Shown here: piece after piece, positions 40,882-45,890 of the stretch | How positions within the stretch are numbered: position 1 is the first letter of the stretch | How the letters are laid out: each line of letters starts with the position of its first letter | Origin: Actinomycetota bacterium | GTDB lineage: Bacteria > Actinomycetota > Acidimicrobiia > Acidimicrobiales > Ilumatobacteraceae | Assembly: GCA_009919275.1 (NCBI GenBank) | Contig: RGCG01000009.1 | Location: forward strand, 1-45,890 | Reading direction: 5' to 3' | Length of the DNA stretch: 45,890 nucleotides | Notes under the pieces: generated by a model | What the model saw: the letters and a program-made list of their open reading frames with translations, nothing else | Told to the model about the DNA's origin: nothing | The model's database searches: none | Translations under genes and position numbers: made by a program

Positions 40882-41580
40882 TTAACCGACTGCGGCGCCG
40901 AACAAGCTGCCAACGAGCATGGTGAAAGCCATGGCAATGATGCCGCCGATGACGATGCGGCGCACCGAGACTCGTTTGCTGGCTTTGCCGTAGTGAGCGC
41001 CGAACGACCCGAGAGCGACAAGCGCGGCAATTGATACGGCAAGAGTGATCCAAATCCGTGCCGCGGTTGACGACCCGAGTGCAACGGCGATCACGGGCAT
41101 GACGCCACCCAAACCGAAGGCGATGGCTGAACTGACCGCGGCCTGAACGGGCTGTGCGCGATTCTGATCGGTGATGCCCAGCTCTTCGGCGAGGTGAATC
41201 TTCAGGGCATCTTTCTTGGTCAGTTCCGTCGCAACCTCGCGGGCCAGGGCATGGGGCAGACCTTTGTCCTGGTAGATCGCGGTGAGTTCGGCAAGTTCAC
41301 GCTCGGGGGTGTTTTCCAACTCCCATGTCTCTTTTGCGATATCGGAAAGTTCCGAGTCGCGTTGCGAGCTGACGGAGACGTACTCGCCGAGGGCCATCGA
41401 TGCGGCTCCGGCCACGAGGCCGGCCGTACCCGCGGTGAGGATGGCGTTGCGGCTGGCATCGGATGCGGCAACTCCCAACACGAGACAGGCGATCGAGACG
41501 ATGCCGTCGTTGGCGCCCAACACCATCGCGCGCAAGACGCCGACGCGGTGACTTGCGTGGCCTTCGTCGTGCTGCGCCAT
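40882..41580 (-). CDS. VIT1/CCC1 family transporter
   Basis: A 232-residue membrane protein of the vacuolar iron transporter/Nodulin-21-like family. The first helix region has MVLGANDGIVSIACLVLGVA, followed by ASMALGEYVSVSSQRDSE. A cytoplasmic metal-binding helical segment rich in Glu (about 75-130) and three more membrane helices follow. The family moves Fe2+ or Mn2+ out of the cytoplasm. ATG 41580 is preceded by TAGTTT with a 6-nt gap. It is convergent with RCC1 protein B (6 nt apart). Confidence 0.88.
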   Translation of the reverse strand: MAQHDEGHASHRVGVLRAMVLGANDGIVSIACLVLGVAASDASRNAILTAGTAGLVAGAASMALGEYVSVSSQRDSELSDIAKETWELENTPERELAELTAIYQDKGLPHALAREVATELTKKDALKIHLAEELGITDQNRAQPVQAAVSSAIAFGLGGVMPVIAVALGSSTAARIWITLAVSIAALVALGSFGAHYGKASKRVSVRRIVIGGIIAMAFTMLVGSLFGAAVG

Positions 41581-41586
41581 GACAAC

Positions 41587-41592
41587 AAACTA
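41587..41592 (-). promoter_or_regulatory. -10 box TAGTTT, leaderless promoter of the VIT gene
   Basis: Minus strand TAGTTT (41592-41587) ends 6 nt before ATG 41580. Confidence 0.5.
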
Positions 41593-41658
41593 CCGATCAC
41601 GAAGGACAAGACGTCACTCGATTCGGCATCGCGTCGCTGATCGGGCTTGACTCGTGAC

Positions 41659-42714
41659 GTGTCCGCCCCACAGATGTCACGACGGGCCCTGATCGGGTCG
41701 GGAATCGCGACCGTGGTCGGCGGTTCGGTGTTCCTCGCCCTCATCAACCGCGGCTCGGGCGATGTGCCGACCGGCACGAATCTCGCCGACGATGTCATCG
41801 ACCTTCGGAGTCCAACGCCAGAGACCGTCGACAGTTTGGAGTACCTCACGCCGCAGTCCGACTTCTTCATCATCGACACGGTCGGCAAGATGCATCCGCG
41901 CCTCGCGACCGGCGATTGGTCGTTGCGGATTCACGGGATGGTCGAGCGCGAGGTGACGTTGAGTCACGCCGACGTCGCAGCAATGCCGTACGTCGAACAC
42001 GTGGCAACGCTTGGGTGTGTGTCGAACAAAGTGGGTGGCGACCTCATCGGAACGGCGAAATGGGGCGGTGTGTATCTCGCCGACGTTCTGAAGACGGCCG
42101 GCGTCGACCCGAAAGCCGAACAGCTTGTGAGTCGCAGCGCCGACGGTTGGACGTGTGGCACGCCGGTGTCGGCGGTCCTCGACGGGCGCCCCGCGCTTCT
42201 TGCGACGCACATGAACGGCGAGCCGTTGACGACCGAGCACGGTTTTCCCGTTCGCATGATCGTGCCCGGTCTCTTCGGTTTCGTTTCGGCAACGAAGTGG
42301 GTGACCGACATTTTCGTCACCACGTGGGACGCCTTCGATCCGTACTGGCTGCAGCGCGGTTGGGCCCGCGAGGCGCCGATGCTCGCGTCGAGTCGTATCG
42401 ACGTGCCGCGGGCAAAGAGCCAACATTCGGCCGGACAAGTGGTGTTCGGCGGATTCGCCTGGGCCCCGCGTGCGGGTGTCGGCAGCGTCGAGGTTCGTGT
42501 CAACGACGGCGAGTGGGTGGGGGCCACGATCATCGAACAGGAAAACGGTGACTCCTGGGCGCTGTGGCGGGCCGAGCTTGCCATGGTCGGCGGCCAACAC
42601 AAGGTTGCGGTTCGGGTGATCGACCGCGATGGTGCAGCACAAGTGGAAGACGAGCGCGACGTTCTGCCGAGTGGGGCGACGGGTCTCCACGAGATCGAGA
42701 TCACGGTGGCATAG
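41659..42714 (+). CDS. Sulfite-oxidase-like molybdopterin protein (Tat-exported)
   Basis: A 351-residue molybdopterin oxidoreductase. The N-terminus has SRRALIGSGIATVVGGSVFLAL, a Tat-type twin-Arg signal with hydrophobic core. The Mo-binding domain has the likely Mo-ligand C120 in LGCVSN, then KWGGVYLADVL, GEPLTTEHGFPVRMIVPG and TKWVTDI. A C-terminal Ig-like dimerisation domain (GFAWAPRAGVGSVEVRVNDG) follows. GTG 41659 is preferred (TTGACT ends 6 nt upstream); ATG 41674 would leave SRRALIG right at the N-terminus. No cytochrome partner is adjacent. The substrate could be sulfite or another oxo-compound. Confidence 0.85.
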   Translation: MSAPQMSRRALIGSGIATVVGGSVFLALINRGSGDVPTGTNLADDVIDLRSPTPETVDSLEYLTPQSDFFIIDTVGKMHPRLATGDWSLRIHGMVEREVTLSHADVAAMPYVEHVATLGCVSNKVGGDLIGTAKWGGVYLADVLKTAGVDPKAEQLVSRSADGWTCGTPVSAVLDGRPALLATHMNGEPLTTEHGFPVRMIVPGLFGFVSATKWVTDIFVTTWDAFDPYWLQRGWAREAPMLASSRIDVPRAKSQHSAGQVVFGGFAWAPRAGVGSVEVRVNDGEWVGATIIEQENGDSWALWRAELAMVGGQHKVAVRVIDRDGAAQVEDERDVLPSGATGLHEIEITVA

Positions 42715-42738
42715 TCCGGTCGGCACCCGTTAGGGGCG

Positions 42739-42769
42739 CTGACACATTCGCTACGAGAGGTACTAAGGT
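42739..42769 (+). promoter_or_regulatory. Candidate promoter of the FG-GAP lipoprotein gene
   Basis: CTGACA (42739-42744) with either TACTAA (42761-42766, 16-bp spacer) or TAAGGT (42764-42769, 19-bp spacer) as -10. Unlike most genes here it would leave a leader of about 20-30 nt, and an AGGGGA ribosome site is present before ATG 42798. Confidence 0.35.
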
Positions 42770-42797
42770 GCTTCCAACTCGCACGACAGGGGATTCC

Positions 42798-43832
42798 ATG
42801 ACACGTACGTCGCTCTTCCGCACCGTCACAGCCGCAACCGCGGTTCTGGCGGTTTCCGCAACCCTCGCCGCCTGTGGCGGCGGCGGTTCATCCGATTCGT
42901 CCACCGAGTCGACGCGGGTGAAGAACAACGCCTTCACCACGGTGCCAAGCGACGGCGGCGCGCCGACGACGCTCTTTGACTGGACCGGCGGTTCGTCAAC
43001 CACTGTCGCCGGTGGCACCGACACCACTGCAGCTCCCACCGATTCGACGGCAGCGCCCACCGACTCAACCGCGGCCCCAACCGACTCGACAACGGCGGTC
43101 GGCGACACCACCGTGCCGGCGGCAGGCAATACCACGGTTCCGGCCGCAACGGCCGGTGAAGCCATTTCGCTCGTGCAGTCAAAGGGGCAAAGCGGCGACG
43201 CATTCGGTGGGGCCGTCGTGCTGTCCACCGACGGAAGCACGCTCGCCGTCGGTGCCCTCTACGCCGACGTGAACGGCAACGCCGACCAGGGTTCGGTCAC
43301 CGTTTTCACACGCTCGGGTGGTAAGTGGGCCGAGCAGGGTGTCCTCACCGTTCCCGGCGCAGCCAACGATTGGTTCGGCTATTCGATCGCCATGTCATCG
43401 GACGGCAGCACCATCGCCGTCGGCGCGGTGTACGCCACCGTGAACGGCAACAAGGCACAGGGCAGCGCCTCGGTCTTCGCGCGCTCGGGTGGTAAGTGGG
43501 CGCTCGAAAAGACGGTCACGGGTAAGGACGGCGCTGCAGGAGACCTCTTCGGTTACTCGGTCTCGCTCTCCGCTGACGGTGCAACGCTCGCCGTCGGTGC
43601 AACCGGATCCGATGCAGGTGGCAACGCCGACCAGGGCAGCGCAAGTGTGTTCACTCGTTCCGGTGGCTGGGCACTTCAGGCCACGTTGACCACGGCGACA
43701 CCCGCGGCCAAGGCAAACTTCGGTACGTCGGTGGCATTGTCGGCCGACGGCAACACTCTCGCGGTCGGCGGTCCGAATGCGGGCGCCGGAGCAGCAAACG
43801 TGTTCACCCGCGCCAACGGCGCGTGGTCGTAG
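42798..43832 (+). CDS. FG-GAP/beta-propeller-repeat lipoprotein
   Basis: A 344-residue lipoprotein: signal with lipobox LAAC, then four Gly and a Ser/Thr-rich stretch, a Thr/Pro linker with three PTDSTAA units (about 75-100), and an FG-GAP-like region. The latter has about four repeats of roughly 57 residues (LS-x-DG-x-TLAVGA...QGSVTVFTRSGG-KW). DNA repeats CGCTCGGGTGGTAAGTGGGC at 43311 and 43482 (171 bp apart) mark the unit. Four visible units are fewer than the seven blades usual for such propellers. ATG 42798 has AGGGGA 4 nt upstream. It lies just upstream of lipoprotein paralogue B. Confidence 0.8.
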   Translation: MTRTSLFRTVTAATAVLAVSATLAACGGGGSSDSSTESTRVKNNAFTTVPSDGGAPTTLFDWTGGSSTTVAGGTDTTAAPTDSTAAPTDSTAAPTDSTTAVGDTTVPAAGNTTVPAATAGEAISLVQSKGQSGDAFGGAVVLSTDGSTLAVGALYADVNGNADQGSVTVFTRSGGKWAEQGVLTVPGAANDWFGYSIAMSSDGSTIAVGAVYATVNGNKAQGSASVFARSGGKWALEKTVTGKDGAAGDLFGYSVSLSADGATLAVGATGSDAGGNADQGSASVFTRSGGWALQATLTTATPAAKANFGTSVALSADGNTLAVGGPNAGAGAANVFTRANGAWS

Positions 43833-43874
43833 GCAACAGTCGGGTGGTCGAGTCGACGCATGAAGGGTGACCAT

Positions 43875-45695
43875 ATGAGAACGAAACGACGTGTCTTCGC
43901 CGCAACCGCATCGCTCGCGCTTCTCGCCGCCTGTGGCGGTGGTGGCGGCGGCGGTGGTGGTGCTGCGAGCGATGGCGGTGGCGACAACAATGCTGCCGAT
44001 ATCACCGTCCCCGAAGCCAAGGGTGTCAATGTCGACCTGGGCCTGGCGCCGAACCCGAATGGATTCGCATTTGCGAACTTTGGCGCGGCCGCTTCCCCCG
44101 AAGTCTTCGGCGCCGACGACCTCGTCGCCATGTTCGGCAACGGCCCAAACGTGTGTGTGGATGGCAAAGAACCCTGTCAACCCACCGCAGAAGCAGCCGC
44201 ATGGGCCGCGATGGTCAACGACAACCGCGCAGCCGGTCACTGCGAAGGCTTCGCCGTGCTATCAGCGAACCGTTTCTCCGCAGGAAAGACCCCGCCGAGC
44301 GTGCAGTTGACCATGGACCCGACGGTCACCAAAGACATCATGCGCGCGTTCGCGACGCAGTTCTTCCAGTCAACCCAGGAAGAAACCATCGCGTGGCAGG
44401 GCAAGTCGCTGAAGGACAAGGTCGCCGCGCTCGAATCTGCGTTCGCGAGCAAGAAGGCCATCTACACCCTTGCGATCTACACGGCCGAGGGTGGACACGC
44501 CGTCCTTCCGTACGCGATTGAATACACCAGCCCCGACGTGGCGAAGATCAAGATCTACGACTCGAACTGGCCAGGTCAAGACCGCTGGGTCACCGTCGAC
44601 TTGGCAAACGAAACATGGACGTTCCCGTATTCGGGCGCCGATCCGAACAACGACCCCGCGGCGTGGTCGGGAGGACCAAAAGACCTCGATATCACGTCGA
44701 TGACCGCGCGTGACTCGGCAACGGTTCCATTCGGAAGTGGCGATGGCGAAGTGACGAAGTCACTCCTCCTCGTGCGCTCGGCTGCACTGAACTGGAGCGT
44801 CACCACACCGAGCGGTGTCGTTCGTCCCGGCGAATTGGCACCTGCCGGTGTTTCGATTCGTCCGGTCCGCTCGTCGGCCGCCAACGGCAAGGGCGCGCCC
44901 ACCGACTACATGATCTTCGTTCCCGCCAACCAGAAGCTCGAGTTCAACCTTCCCGACGCGACGCGCGTCTCGGGCATCACGCCCAAGGCCGCCATCCGCA
45001 TCGAGACGAAGGGCTCGAACAAGGGTCCGGTCGAGGTGACCGAGAGCGGTGTCAAGGCAGATGACCCGAATGTCGTCTTGTCGCTGGCCGACGGCAACCT
45101 CGTTGCTTCGTCCAACGGCGCGGGCAACCAACTCTCGTCGACCGGTAGCCAGATCGACGTCAACGTCACTGCGCCGAACGGCGAGCAGGTATCGGTGGCC
45201 GTCACTCCAGAAGCGCCGGCTGTCGATGTCCGCACGCCGGGCCGCGATGGTGTCGACCCCAACGCGAACGTTGAAATTCTCACCCAGAAGGGTGCGAATG
45301 AAATCGAGCGCAAGACCATCGATGCCACGGGTAACGAGACCGTGACCACCGAGCAGGGTCAGTTGGAGAACACGCAGGTCAATCGTCCAATGCCGGCCGA
45401 GCTCGAGGCTCCCGTCACAAAGCCAGGCTTGCCGTCGCGTGACGAGCGTGTTGCCGAGGTAACTCCGGCGGCGGGCGCTCCGACAACTGTTGCTGGCGCA
45501 CCGGCGACAACGGTCGCAAGCGCAACGGCAACAACGGTCGCGGGCTCGGCGCCAACGACGTTGGCCGAAGCTTCACCCACAACCGTTCCGGCCGGTCAAC
45601 CCACGACAACACTCGCGGTTCCGCCGGCAACGGCTCCCGCGGGCGCCGGTGGGCTCCCACCGCTACGGCCAGTAGCAACGGTGCCGGGCGGCTAG
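43875..45695 (+). CDS. Lipoprotein with conserved Cys/His/Asp-Ser-Asn, paralogue B
   Basis: A 606-residue paralogue of the lipoprotein at 35359-37482. The lipobox LLAAC is followed by nine Gly. The core has the same motifs in the same order: AGHCEGFAV (Cys near 123), GGHAVLPYAI (His near 208) and IYDSNWPG (Asp/Asn near 229-231), plus a Cys pair near 94 and 101. The beta-rich stalk matches through VRTPGRDGVD and TTEQGQLENTQV. It ends in a Thr/Ala/Pro-rich tail and lacks the extra four-Cys C-terminal domain of copy A and the CPFC motif. ATG 43875 is preferred over ATG 43860, with AAGGGTGA upstream. Confidence 0.72.
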   Translation: MRTKRRVFAATASLALLAACGGGGGGGGGAASDGGGDNNAADITVPEAKGVNVDLGLAPNPNGFAFANFGAAASPEVFGADDLVAMFGNGPNVCVDGKEPCQPTAEAAAWAAMVNDNRAAGHCEGFAVLSANRFSAGKTPPSVQLTMDPTVTKDIMRAFATQFFQSTQEETIAWQGKSLKDKVAALESAFASKKAIYTLAIYTAEGGHAVLPYAIEYTSPDVAKIKIYDSNWPGQDRWVTVDLANETWTFPYSGADPNNDPAAWSGGPKDLDITSMTARDSATVPFGSGDGEVTKSLLLVRSAALNWSVTTPSGVVRPGELAPAGVSIRPVRSSAANGKGAPTDYMIFVPANQKLEFNLPDATRVSGITPKAAIRIETKGSNKGPVEVTESGVKADDPNVVLSLADGNLVASSNGAGNQLSSTGSQIDVNVTAPNGEQVSVAVTPEAPAVDVRTPGRDGVDPNANVEILTQKGANEIERKTIDATGNETVTTEQGQLENTQVNRPMPAELEAPVTKPGLPSRDERVAEVTPAAGAPTTVAGAPATTVASATATTVAGSAPTTLAEASPTTVPAGQPTTTLAVPPATAPAGAGGLPPLRPVATVPGG

Positions 45696-45890
45696 TCCGG
45701 CCAGCCCGGAGTGTTTGGGTCAAGCTCGACACCCATCGTGTTGAGAAACCCGGCCACCATTCGGTACACACCAACAAGCAGAACGAGTTCACAGAGCTCC
45801 GCGTCGGACCATCCGGCGCGGAGCTCTTTCCATGTCGGTTCACTCACGCAGTCGTTCGCACAGATCTCGTCGGTCATTGCGATGATGCCG
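45692..45890 (-). CDS. Carboxymuconolactone decarboxylase/AhpD-like protein, C-terminal part
   Basis: The 3' end of a gene whose 5' part lies beyond the window. The last 65 residues show SDAELCELVLLVGVYRMVAGFLNTMGVELD, typical of the helical C-terminus of CMD/AhpD-like proteins. ATG 45877 is in frame but the frame stays open upstream, so it is probably internal. The stop overlaps the stop of lipoprotein B by 3 nt. Confidence 0.72.
   Translation of the reverse strand, partial: GIIAMTDEICANDCVSEPTWKELRAGWSDAELCELVLLVGVYRMVAGFLNTMGVELDPNTPGWPD

Overview
The window is a gene-dense chromosomal segment of a high-GC actinobacterium. A mycothiol synthase (mshD), a DUF3499 protein, an F420/PPOX-type flavin protein and a phosphotransferase + DUF6285 pair point to Actinobacteria. 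The overall mix, with large secreted RCC1/FN3-like proteins, best suits the Acidimicrobiia (Ilumatobacter-like); that class-level call is inference. There is no prophage, CRISPR array, insertion sequence or gap over about 120 bp. Most genes overlap or nearly touch, and GTG starts are common.

Layout. 1-6.1 kb: 3' part of tRNA-Val(CAC), DUF3499, an SRPBCC protein, an orphan ABC ATPase, a phosphotransferase + DUF6285, rlmN-mshD divergent from nth, and a small helical protein. 6.1-13.5 kb: histidine/tryptophan block hisC-B-H-A-F, a SnoaL-like gene on the other strand, then groES-like-hisI-trpE-ygfZ. 13.5-21 kb: an M50 protease divergent from ppdK, a TerC membrane protein, dnaG followed by a sigma-70 factor (macromolecular-synthesis pairing), and tRNA-Asn(GTT). 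21-24.1 kb (minus strand): SbtA-type bicarbonate permease, PPOX-family protein, acyl-CoA synthetase. 24.1-29.5 kb: a five-gene overlapping minus-strand operon (Asp/His-tailed exported protein, small Thr/Pro-rich protein, ApbE FMN transferase, ferric-reductase-like bis-haem membrane protein, DUF2231 membrane protein), divergent from a response regulator/histidine kinase pair. 29.5-32.3 kb: HELAH metallopeptidase, an unknown acidic protein, inositol monophosphatase.

32.3-45.7 kb is the surface-protein region: two paralogous RCC1-propeller/FN3-like exported proteins, two paralogous lipoproteins that share spaced Cys, His and Asp-Ser-Asn motifs resembling a papain/C39-like triad, and an FG-GAP propeller lipoprotein. 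A VIT/CCC1 transporter and a Tat-type sulfite-oxidase-like protein lie between them. Each Cys/His/Asp lipoprotein follows a secreted beta-propeller gene. A carboxymuconolactone-decarboxylase-like gene runs off the right edge.

The strongest regulatory signal is a recurrent TANNNT hexamer ending 6-8 nt before the start codon of nearly every transcription-unit-leading gene, as expected for leaderless transcripts. It supports many start choices below, predicts two divergent promoter pairs whose -10 boxes share base pairs, and predicts a seven-codon Met-Gly-Glu-Trp-Ala-Trp-Pro reading frame overlapping the start of the sigma factor gene.
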